A stretch of 48,274 nucleotides of DNA, from contig NZ_LNXV01000011.1 of the NCBI RefSeq assembly GCF_001467025.1, positions 100,715-148,988 of the forward strand. The letters run 5' to 3'. Of the stretch, positions 19,294 to 27,066 are shown one piece after another; position 1 is the stretch's first letter, and every line of letters starts with the position of its first letter. Source of the stretch: Legionella brunensis (GTDB lineage: Bacteria; Pseudomonadota; Gammaproteobacteria; Legionellales; Legionellaceae). Made by a program: the position numbers and the translations under genes. Under the pieces are notes generated by a model. That model ran no database searches and had not been told where the DNA came from. It saw nothing but the letters and a program-made list of their open reading frames with translations.

Positions 19294-19486
19294 AGCTTCA
19301 CCATCTAAACCAAAGTAAGTGTCGAATTATCACCCGAAACCTAGTTTGTATCTATACCTAAGATACATTTTGGAACTTCTTGATATAGTTGAATTAGCAA
19401 TAATCATTTTTACTTGGAGTTGAAGCGGATTAATTAACAACAAGCGATTTGCATGCCAATTTTCACTTCATAAAAGTAATTACACT

Positions 19487-19550
19487 CTAGGGTCTGCTTA
19501 CAATTCGCTAGCTTTTCGGCCAAGATAGTAGAATTGTAAGCAGACCCTAG
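19487..19550. repeat. 64-bp palindromic repeat, short (internally deleted) copy
   Basis: This is a perfect 20-base inverted repeat (19487-19506 and 19531-19550, arms beginning CTAGGGTCTGCTTACAATTC) around a 24-base centre containing CGCTAGCTTTTCGGC. The left arm and centre match the left and right ends of the longer repeat at 26236-26377, with its interior missing. It occupies the 313-base gap between pdxJ and the GT-C gene. I see nothing else gene-like in that gap. The form is that of a MITE-like or REP-like element. Confidence 0.8.
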
Positions 19551-19606
19551 TAAATTTAAAGATTTTCCTGAAAAATATTGCCTAATCTATTTAAAAAACC
19601 AGTCTT

Positions 19607-21328
19607 ATGCCCTTTTCTTTGCAAAAATATTTCACTATTCGCAATTGTCTGTTTATCTTCCTTACGCTGCTTATTCTATTTGGCAATAATTTTTCAAATA
19701 TCAAAGACTTAGCCCATGGTCGCTATTATGTATACGAACAGGATGCTTATATGCACCTCGTAATTGCCTCTGATCTGCTAAACAATAAAGATTGGTATTA
19801 CCATTTTAACTCCCGGCTTAATGCACCATGGGGAGCAAAGACGCATAGTTGGACAAATTTGGTTACAGCTTTGCTAGCTGGAGGAGCTTTATTACTCAGT
19901 TACTTCATGTCACTCTCAACAGCACTTTATCACTGGGGTTTTTGGTTACCTATAATTTTTAATACGATTGCAGCATGGGCAATGTTGTGGGCAATCAAAC
20001 CATTAAAGCCCACCGTTTATCAACAACTCTTTGTATTATCTGCTTTTTTACTTAACCCTTTCCTAAACACTTTCTTTATTCCTTTGAGGGTTGATTATGA
20101 TTTTTTATTAATTACTTTAAGTATTGTTTATTGGGGATTTTTATTAAGATTAATTAGGAGTGATAAAACGGCCATTGCTGTTGCTACAGCACTGGTTGCC
20201 AGCTTAGGAGCATGGACTAGTATTAGCTTCATTGTGCTATTACTAATCGGTTTAAGCTTTCTTTTTTGGCTAGCATTAATAAAGCAAACCATGCGCTGGC
20301 AGATTGTCAGTCTATTTTTAATCAATTTATGTCTCGGTTTTGCTATTATAATTTACCTTGAACATCGCCACTTTTTTACCGTAGCTCATGACATAATCTC
20401 TATAACTCATCTAACGTTTCTTCTACTATTAACCCTAAGTTTCACAATTTATAGCAAATTTTTGCAATTAAAAAGCAATCTAATCAAACTTGCTTATAGC
20501 TTCGTTGCGATAGTAATTATTTTTTTAATCATGAACTGGTTATTCCCCGGCTTTTATCGGGGACCTTATAATCAGGCCGAGCCTTACTTGCTTCGGCATT
20601 TCTTTCCTACCCTTTCAGAATTCTATTCACCATTCAATATTGATAGTTCTCTTGGTTTAGCAATAATTTGTTATTTTATAATTGGTGCTGGTTATTGTTA
20701 CTACCTTTATTTATCTAATAGCCTTTGCATTAGTAAATTACTCTTCCTATGGGCAGCAATTATTACGACTTTGCTGACAGCTTATATGTATCGTTGGGTC
20801 GAATTCGCCACACCCCTTAATATCCTATTGATGTCTTTTTTCATCCGTGAAATTGAAAATACACGCCAGCTTTTTAGATTGCCATTTCTGATACTAATGG
20901 TGTGCCTACCTTTTTTAATTTTAATGCTGGCCAAAGATTATTTCGTGGATTCCCAGCAATTATGTCAACAGCAATTGTATTTAATATTACGCGATGATTT
21001 TTTAAATCAACCACAATTTAATCAAGATAAAATTATTTTTGCACACAGTAATTATGGACCCTTGCTGCTTTATTCTACCCGCTATGCAATTGTAGCTACG
21101 AATGATCACCACAATCCCGAAGGATTAAAGGATAGTATTCTTTTTTTTAAAAGCACAGAATCAATTGTCGAACAAATGATACTGAGAAGGAAGGTAGATT
21201 TAGTGCTTCTGTGCCCTCTTGAACATCACACAGAATTTAATCCTCAAACAAGTCCTTGGTTGCTTGCAGTGCCACTTCCTAAAGAATATTCACAATGGCA
21301 GCTTTATCGCGTGAAACCAACCCCATAA
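19607..21328 (+). CDS. Polytopic membrane protein, probable GT-C-type glycosyltransferase
   Basis: This 573-residue protein has about 11-12 membrane segments and a soluble C-terminal domain of about 120 residues. After the first membrane segment (residues ~12-26) the first outside loop contains an acidic motif EQDAYMHL (E44, D46). In GT-C enzymes such as the oligosaccharyltransferase STT3/PglB and the PMT/ArnT groups, such a loop binds metal and the lipid-phosphate sugar donor. RLNAPWGAKTHSWTNLV also resembles the conserved loop seen in this superfamily. The C-terminal part is extracytoplasmic (FAHSNYGPLLLYSTRY, RKVDLVLLCPLEHHT). No good ribosome-binding site is visible. The acceptor is unknown, and a polyisoprenyl-linked sugar donor is inference. 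Confidence 0.62.
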   Translation: MPFSLQKYFTIRNCLFIFLTLLILFGNNFSNIKDLAHGRYYVYEQDAYMHLVIASDLLNNKDWYYHFNSRLNAPWGAKTHSWTNLVTALLAGGALLLSYFMSLSTALYHWGFWLPIIFNTIAAWAMLWAIKPLKPTVYQQLFVLSAFLLNPFLNTFFIPLRVDYDFLLITLSIVYWGFLLRLIRSDKTAIAVATALVASLGAWTSISFIVLLLIGLSFLFWLALIKQTMRWQIVSLFLINLCLGFAIIIYLEHRHFFTVAHDIISITHLTFLLLLTLSFTIYSKFLQLKSNLIKLAYSFVAIVIIFLIMNWLFPGFYRGPYNQAEPYLLRHFFPTLSEFYSPFNIDSSLGLAIICYFIIGAGYCYYLYLSNSLCISKLLFLWAAIITTLLTAYMYRWVEFATPLNILLMSFFIREIENTRQLFRLPFLILMVCLPFLILMLAKDYFVDSQQLCQQQLYLILRDDFLNQPQFNQDKIIFAHSNYGPLLLYSTRYAIVATNDHHNPEGLKDSILFFKSTESIVEQMILRRKVDLVLLCPLEHHTEFNPQTSPWLLAVPLPKEYSQWQLYRVKPTP

Positions 21329-21341
21329 AAGTATGGGTGAT

Positions 21342-22034
21342 CTATGACTTTTTTTGTGCGTATAATGCACGCGATTTTAAGGTTTTTCCTCCCAAAAGAT
21401 GATCAATGGCTTGACGCATAATCAACTTAGCAGTTTTAAGCACATTTATGTCATCTAAATGCCCCTGCGAAAGCGCCAAAATGTCTTTACCTGCCAATCC
21501 AGCCTTGGCGGGTAAAAACCCTTCATTAACAATGAACCGATAAGATTTATCACCATCAATTAAATTCGCTGAATGAGCTTCTTCAGTCAATGAGATACCT
21601 TGACCGCAAGCTAGTAATAAAGCCCATTCAAAGCGTCTCAATAAGACCTCTATAGCTAAATTATCCGTTACAATGATTAATCCTTGAAGAGTCTGAACAT
21701 ACACCTCATAGAGATCAGGATGAGCATCGTGGGGACTTAGAGTGTAATATAGCAGTTCATTAAGATATAGGCCGGCAAAAAGAGCATTGCCTTTTATGTC
21801 GAGTGCAGCAGAAGTATTCTCAAACTGACGCACATAGTACCATTCTTTTCGTGCCTCTACTGAAAGCCATAAAGGAGTAAACGCTTGCAAAATCGCTTGC
21901 TTTTTAGGAGTCCTTCCTCCTTTGCACAGACAATTAACTATTCCTTTTTCTCGAGTAAAGAAAGTTGCCCGCACACTGGTATCGCCTGACGGGCGTTTAT
22001 GTAAAACCCAAGCCTCAAGGGTTTCAGCTGTCAT
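21342..22034 (-). CDS. recO: DNA repair protein RecO
   Basis: RecO helps RecR load RecA onto SSB-coated single-stranded DNA during gap repair. The N-terminal OB-fold is visible as EAWVLHKRPSGDTSVRATFFTREKGIVNCLCKGGRTPKK, and the helical C-terminal domain includes FEWALLLACGQGISL. The zinc-finger cysteines found in many RecO proteins are mostly absent, as in other gammaproteobacterial forms. The length of 230 residues is normal. The start overlaps the end of era by 11 bases, so translation is coupled. It converges on the GT-C gene with 13 bases between stops. Confidence 0.95.
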   Translation of the reverse strand: MTAETLEAWVLHKRPSGDTSVRATFFTREKGIVNCLCKGGRTPKKQAILQAFTPLWLSVEARKEWYYVRQFENTSAALDIKGNALFAGLYLNELLYYTLSPHDAHPDLYEVYVQTLQGLIIVTDNLAIEVLLRRFEWALLLACGQGISLTEEAHSANLIDGDKSYRFIVNEGFLPAKAGLAGKDILALSQGHLDDINVLKTAKLIMRQAIDHLLGGKTLKSRALYAQKKS

Positions 22035-22911
22035 AACCTAGTTGCTTTAACATTCGTTCATCATCCGCCCAACCAGTTTTTACTTTACACCAACATTGTA
22101 GAAAAACTTTTTTACCTAATAAATTTTCCATATCTATACGTGCACTGGTTGCCATCTCTTTTAACTTTTGACCTTTATCACCGATAATAATCCGTTTATG
22201 GTTGTCTTTCTCAACCAAGATTAGTGCATGAATACGTACCAAATTACCTTCATCTCTAAACGATTCAATTTCTACCGTTGTTGCATAAGGCAACTCTTGC
22301 CCACATAAGCGGAAAATTTTTTCACGTAGCAATTCTGCACAAAGAAAACGGATGGGGCGATCGGTAAATTGATCTTCAGCAAACAAATGGGGTCCCTCTG
22401 GCAAGTAAGCTTTCAACTCTTGTTCAAACTGCTCTACCTGAGTACCTGTTTTGGCTGAAAGAGGAATAATTTTAGCAAAATCATGAAGTTGAGTTAAGTT
22501 GTCTATAAATGGTAGCAATTGAGCTTTATCAACAATTTTATCCACTTTATTGATGAGTAGAATACAAGGTACATTAGCCTGCTTAATTAGATGAAGAACA
22601 TACTCATCCTCATCTGTCCAGTGCGTGCCCTCAACGATAAAAGCAATCACATCAACATCGCGTAATACAGTTTTAGCCGTTTTATTCATCATACGGTTCA
22701 TTACTTTTTTTGAGCCTTGATGGATACCAGGAGTATCTACGTAGACATATTGATACTCATCAATCGTTTGTATCCCTAAAATACTATGTCTTGTCGTTTG
22801 AGGTTTACGTGACGTAATACTTAACTTTTGATGTAAAATACGATTTAGTAACGTTGATTTACCGACATTGGGTCTGCCTACCAAAGCAATATAGCCGCAG
22901 TAACTTGTCAT
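22024..22911 (-). CDS. era: GTPase Era
   Basis: Era is an essential GTPase that binds the 3' end of 16S rRNA and helps assemble the 30S subunit. The GTPase domain has G1 GRPNVGKS (12-19), G2 around SRKPQTTRHS, G3 DTPGIH and G4 NKVD. The C-terminal KH domain has IIGDKGQKLKEMATSAR. At 295 residues it is full length. An AGGA lies about 10 bases before the ATG. The rnc gene that commonly precedes era is not there; instead a divergent unknown gene begins 217 bases away. Confidence 0.98.
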   Translation of the reverse strand: MTSYCGYIALVGRPNVGKSTLLNRILHQKLSITSRKPQTTRHSILGIQTIDEYQYVYVDTPGIHQGSKKVMNRMMNKTAKTVLRDVDVIAFIVEGTHWTDEDEYVLHLIKQANVPCILLINKVDKIVDKAQLLPFIDNLTQLHDFAKIIPLSAKTGTQVEQFEQELKAYLPEGPHLFAEDQFTDRPIRFLCAELLREKIFRLCGQELPYATTVEIESFRDEGNLVRIHALILVEKDNHKRIIIGDKGQKLKEMATSARIDMENLLGKKVFLQCWCKVKTGWADDERMLKQLGYDS

Positions 22912-23128
22912 TAATTATTAGTCCTGTTTATTTTTGAATCATTTTACCAGTCCATCTACTGGATTGCCAGTAAGGAATTGGTTTCTTCATCAATCACTAG
23001 ATTCCAAATTTTAATTTAAAATCTGCATTTTAAGAATTCTGTCATCTAAACTTTGCTGATATCCACTTGCAATAATCCTATAAAACCTTGTAGTGTTGTT
23101 GAAAGAGTGGGCAATTATAGTTTAAACC

Positions 23129-26100
23129 ATGGTCGAAAAAAAAATAAGCGGTGAGCGACAGCAAATCCCTATTCCCTTACAGGTTAAACCCACCCACGAA
23201 GCCATACCCACCATTACAGGCTCTGCAATCAGTAGTCAAGCAGGCACAGTATTGTATGGCTACTACAACATGGACTATAGGCTTCCAGGAAACGATTATC
23301 TGCGTATTTTTGCAAACCATAACAAGAAAACTGTCCAAATATTATTACTTACCCATGATCCCCAAAAATTACAATCTCTGCCCGGTGCTCGCCCTTCTTC
23401 TTTAGTAGCAAATACCATAGCTCAAATCAATCGTTACTGTATTCGTTCCAATCATTATCAACAACCACGCACACAAGTCCAAGAAGCTAAATATCAACTT
23501 GCTTTAGACTGCATTAAGAAATTAAGTCAACTACTCCCCTCAGAACGAGACTTGGCAAGCGATAATTGGGCAGGTCAGGAAGCATTACGTACCAAAGTAA
23601 TTGCGACTCTTGAAGAATGTCGCGGTAATAATTTACTGATTGCTACAAATCCCATTGTTTCTGAAGGAGTTTTAGATGGCCTACTTTACGAGGCACGACA
23701 GACAGCCCAGCATTATCAATTTAATCGTGTTCATCCAGTATGCAGGCTTGATCAACTTGATTTTAATCACATGAGAGAGGGAAACACGTTTGTATGGGAT
23801 AGTGAATTACACATAGGTCAAGATGAAGAGGCGCTAAATGACACTATCCGCGTCATTTGCCGACAATATAACCTGGTTCCCCCCGCTTCATTAAGCAACA
23901 TCCCGGCAAATCGCTTTAAGCGTTTGGAGTTATTTTTACAAAAACTCTGGCTTGATGGGCGTGATTGGATAAATCACTTGGCAACCCCTAAAAAAGCCAC
24001 TCAGGATACTGAAACGGATACACGAGCAGATGGTTTATCGATTACTAGGATTAAACCCTACTACCAACTACACGGTCTTACTCAAGTTGGATATTCAACC
24101 TTAGAACAATTAATGGCAGGTATCAGCAAACACAAAACTCCTACACATATTAAAGCCAATTCAGTTGAGGAAGCTAAGAACTGGTTAACAACTCGTCCAA
24201 ATGGAGACTGGGTTGAATTGCCTTCCCGACAAGTAATAATACGATTAGACGATGACCTGGCTACGATTAATTACTTTGAGGAAAAGGGCCTATTTTACCC
24301 TTTGCCTCAAGGCGAAGATCTATATATCCTAAGCCAGCTGGGGAAACATCATCTTTATTTGCCCGAACGAGCCAGCTTACAACTCAAAGCTTTTTTTTCA
24401 CGCTTACCTATTTTTTTTAGTCATCTATTTCAGCGCATCAATCAATTTACTCAGGATTTATACAAAGAATTCTTTAAGCATATTCATACACAACACGAAG
24501 AACTGAAGCCTCTTGAAGAAGAATCCTCTAAAGAAAGAACTACTCATCGCCGTTCAAGTTATCTGCAAGACGCCTTATATGCTCATGGTTTATTAACAGA
24601 TGGATTGACGTTGGAAGATTTTGTAAAAATTCAACTCAAAGAAAATAGTTACACCATCGTACGGGAAATGCATCCTCCAAGTCCTCCGCCATATGAAAAC
24701 CCCTTGCATCGATTTTTGGGGGTTTTACGACATATTGGTGGTTTTTTTGTAGATACCAGCGAAAAAAATCCAATTCTTGGTAGTTTAGCAATGGCGGCTT
24801 ATGCTTATGGTGCCGGAGCTGTAATTGCACCAGAAACTCTCACCTCTATCCTGATGAAGTTGCATCTTAATGGTCTAACCTATGGGATAAAACCAACCCA
24901 AGCATTGGCTAAATGGATGAGCCATGGCACTACTTCTGAAGCAGTTTCAGCAGCAATGACTTACTGGCAAGGTGTCGTCGTTGGTGGTGATCTCGATCAA
25001 TTTTTTATTAAAGCAATCAGCTTGCTAAAAGAAGAGCCTGCAGAAGTAGCAATCGTTGTCGCGTTAGCAATAAGTTTGGGCTACGGATTGTGTAAAACCA
25101 TCCCCACCCTTGAAGAAGAAATGGGATATTTTCCCTATATAAATTATGCGGCATTAGGAGCAAAAGGAGGTGCGGCTATCTATGATACGGTTATGCACCC
25201 TGGTGATGATTGGCTTCTCGGCTCAATTAAATGGCTACTTCGCGGGGCATTAAACATCGCCAAACTGATTGGCGGTCCCTTCGTTGAAGCTTATTATTAT
25301 GGTTATCATAAGGGATTTATCTCTGGTTTAAAAAAAAGCCGAACTTTATTTATTAACACAAGCAAGCAACTGACTGCAGCACTCTGTGATTTCTTTCTGG
25401 CAATAACTACTATTCCATTACTTGAGCTTAGTTCTTTATTTATTCATGTTCCTTTTAGAGGAATAACAAAATTTATGAGTAAAACGTTGGCCATTCTTGG
25501 AAATTGGCAAATATTAGGAAACATTTTAATTGAATTCGCCACTCGTCCTAATAGTTGGGGTTATTTGCCAGGCTTTCGTTTATCGCCACTCTATGGCTTT
25601 AGCAGCCCAATTCAGCATTACGCACAAAATCAATGGCTCAATATTTCAGTCAATATTGCAATGCTTCTTATCTGGCCGCCCTTTTTACTTCTTAAAAATC
25701 TGATTATATTACCAACGATTGATGTTTTATTTTTTCTGATTCGTTTTACTTTAACCCTTCTGGATCCTATAAGCCGCATATTTGCCTTAGGCGTTGGCTA
25801 CTCGTTAACAGTAGCTGGGATAATTTGGGACAACTCTTTAGGGCGTTTACTCCAACTCACAGCTTACGCGATTACTTTAGGCAGTAATAAACTTGATAAT
25901 TTTGCAGGAAATATTAAGCAGCAACTCGTTGCCGAGATACAAATTTGGCGCCGCACCCTTTATCATTGGGCATTTAGCGAAGAAGAAAAGAGTTTACATA
26001 AAACAAATACAGACGTGGAGTATTGTCTTCTGGATCCGATGAGAATAGAACGGTTACCGCATTCTTCAACAGGATGTGTACTTAAAAAGCTTCTTAGTAA

Positions 26101-26221
26101 TACTTTGCCCAATCTGGAATCGTCTGAAAATAATCCACAGCATACGACTTTATTTCATCCAAGATCCGACGATCACTCGCCAATAACAGCACTACAGGAA
26201 ACCCCAACCATTCATGCGTAG
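23129..26221 (+). CDS. Large unknown protein with hydrophobic C-terminal half, candidate secreted effector
   Basis: No family is recognised in this 1030-residue protein. Residues 1-440 are soluble, with mixed alpha/beta content. A charged stretch (447-476) and a Pro-rich patch (PPSPPPYENP, ~516-525) follow. The remainder to ~900 is hydrophobic, with likely membrane-associating segments near 548-568, 638-655, 745-773, 838-873 and 882-900. The last 80 residues are hydrophilic. There is no N-terminal signal peptide. Leaderless proteins with long soluble N-termini and membrane-inserting segments are common among Dot/Icm-delivered proteins of Legionella, so an effector role is a fair hypothesis but is not shown. 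It is transcribed divergently from era. No strong ribosome-binding site precedes the ATG. Confidence 0.6.
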   Translation: MVEKKISGERQQIPIPLQVKPTHEAIPTITGSAISSQAGTVLYGYYNMDYRLPGNDYLRIFANHNKKTVQILLLTHDPQKLQSLPGARPSSLVANTIAQINRYCIRSNHYQQPRTQVQEAKYQLALDCIKKLSQLLPSERDLASDNWAGQEALRTKVIATLEECRGNNLLIATNPIVSEGVLDGLLYEARQTAQHYQFNRVHPVCRLDQLDFNHMREGNTFVWDSELHIGQDEEALNDTIRVICRQYNLVPPASLSNIPANRFKRLELFLQKLWLDGRDWINHLATPKKATQDTETDTRADGLSITRIKPYYQLHGLTQVGYSTLEQLMAGISKHKTPTHIKANSVEEAKNWLTTRPNGDWVELPSRQVIIRLDDDLATINYFEEKGLFYPLPQGEDLYILSQLGKHHLYLPERASLQLKAFFSRLPIFFSHLFQRINQFTQDLYKEFFKHIHTQHEELKPLEEESSKERTTHRRSSYLQDALYAHGLLTDGLTLEDFVKIQLKENSYTIVREMHPPSPPPYENPLHRFLGVLRHIGGFFVDTSEKNPILGSLAMAAYAYGAGAVIAPETLTSILMKLHLNGLTYGIKPTQALAKWMSHGTTSEAVSAAMTYWQGVVVGGDLDQFFIKAISLLKEEPAEVAIVVALAISLGYGLCKTIPTLEEEMGYFPYINYAALGAKGGAAIYDTVMHPGDDWLLGSIKWLLRGALNIAKLIGGPFVEAYYYGYHKGFISGLKKSRTLFINTSKQLTAALCDFFLAITTIPLLELSSLFIHVPFRGITKFMSKTLAILGNWQILGNILIEFATRPNSWGYLPGFRLSPLYGFSSPIQHYAQNQWLNISVNIAMLLIWPPFLLLKNLIILPTIDVLFFLIRFTLTLLDPISRIFALGVGYSLTVAGIIWDNSLGRLLQLTAYAITLGSNKLDNFAGNIKQQLVAEIQIWRRTLYHWAFSEEEKSLHKTNTDVEYCLLDPMRIERLPHSSTGCVLKKLLSNTLPNLESSENNPQHTTLFHPRSDDHSPITALQETPTIHA

Positions 26222-26235
26222 AACAACATAATCGA

Positions 26236-26377
26236 CTAGGGTCTGTATACAATTCGCTAGCTTGAGTTGAAAAGTCTTGAGTTTCTGTGCTTCGTTGCTC
26301 ACACATGTATACTGCACTACGATACTCAAAATCAAGGCTTTTCGGCGAAGAGAGTAATATGGTATACAAGACCCTAA
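26236..26377. repeat. 142-bp MITE-like repeat, long copy
   Basis: It begins CTAGGGTCTGTATACAATTC (26236-26255) and ends in the imperfect inverted counterpart GGTATACAAGACCCTAA (26361-26377). The first ~27 bases and the last ~40 match the 64-bp repeat at 19487-19550, including the shared CTTTTCGGC at 26338-26346. The ~78-base interior is absent from that copy. Inside, TGAGTT and ACTCAA stretches form a further imperfect palindrome. It starts 15 bases after the stop of the 1030-residue gene and ends 18 bases before the pilin start. No transposase is encoded, so any mobility would be in trans. Confidence 0.75.
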
Positions 26378-26395
26378 ACTAAAAGACTAAACATC

Positions 26396-26827
26396 ATGCT
26401 AAGTAAAGGATTTTCACTGATTGAACTAATGACTGTAATTATTATCATGGGAATCTTAATCTGCTTTGCCTACCCGAGTTATCGTCATTATATCCTTCAC
26501 ACAAGAAGATATGATGGGCAATTAGCATTACTTGATTTAGCAAATCGTTTGGAACACTTCTATGCTGAGCAACATACTTACGAAACAGCTACGCTTGGTT
26601 TTGAAAAAACTACAGACATAAAAGATAATAATTTATCGCAGGAGAAATGGTATCTTTTAAAAATAGCATCACAGACCGTGGATACTTATAGTCTGCAAGC
26701 AATCCCCAGAAACTCTCAAGTGAATGACCTGGAATGTCAAACCTTAACGCTTGATCATTTAGGGGTTAAAAGCATCTCACCAGGCCCCAAGGGCACTCCG
26801 ATAGCACAAGCTGAAGAGTGTTGGTAA
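26396..26827 (+). CDS. pilE: PilE-like type IV (minor) pilin
   Basis: This is a prepilin with the type III signal sequence MLSKG|FSLIELM. The peptidase cuts after Gly5, the new N-terminal Phe is methylated, and Glu5 of the mature form (in FSLIE) is present. A single hydrophobic helix (TVIIIMGILICFAYPSY) follows, then the PilE-type segment RRYDGQLALLDLANRLEHFYAEQHTY. Two cysteines in the C-terminal part (LECQ and EECW) could form the usual D-loop disulphide. At 143 residues it is the size of a pilus-tip or minor pilin. It is isolated from other pil genes in the window, and its promoter would have to lie in or near the repeat just upstream. Confidence 0.88.
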   Translation: MLSKGFSLIELMTVIIIMGILICFAYPSYRHYILHTRRYDGQLALLDLANRLEHFYAEQHTYETATLGFEKTTDIKDNNLSQEKWYLLKIASQTVDTYSLQAIPRNSQVNDLECQTLTLDHLGVKSISPGPKGTPIAQAEECW

Positions 26828-26900
26828 AAAAGTTGCGTCATTAATGCACATTTTAGCTCTTTTTAAAACCATTTTGACTATTGTCTAGCCATATGAATAG

Positions 26901-27038
26901 TGTATACTTATAGCCAAGGTACTTCAAAATGCTAAGTTTTAGCCGCTTTGATCTTTTTACCTAAGAAGTTTCTACAAAACCTCTTGGATAGAAAAGGCTC
27001 CAGTTAAAAATGGCATTTTGAAGTTTCTTGAGTATACA
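26901..27038. repeat. 138-bp nested palindrome upstream of the coiled-coil gene
   Basis: Two nested perfect inverted repeats are present. The outer pair is TGTATACT (26901-26908) with AGTATACA (27031-27038). The inner pair is ACTTCAAAATGC (26921-26932) with GCATTTTGAAGT (27013-27024). Between them CAAG/CTTG also pairs, and the central 80 bases continue as a decayed palindrome. The element ends 28 bases before the ATG at 27067. It is either a MITE-like repeat or a structured leader of the downstream gene. Its sequence differs from the repeats at 19487 and 26236. Confidence 0.65.
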
Positions 27039-27066
27039 ATATATTGATTTTATCTGAGGGTTTGCC

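Noticed and set aside
22947-22962. Short CCAGT/ACTGG inverted repeat upstream of era
   Set aside because: It has only 5-bp arms with no regulatory context, within what is expected by chance.
26094-26369. A 91-codon open frame on the minus strand
   Set aside because: It runs through the 142-bp repeat and into the end of the 1030-residue gene in antisense. Its coding appearance comes from the repeat itself, and no ribosome-binding site supports it.
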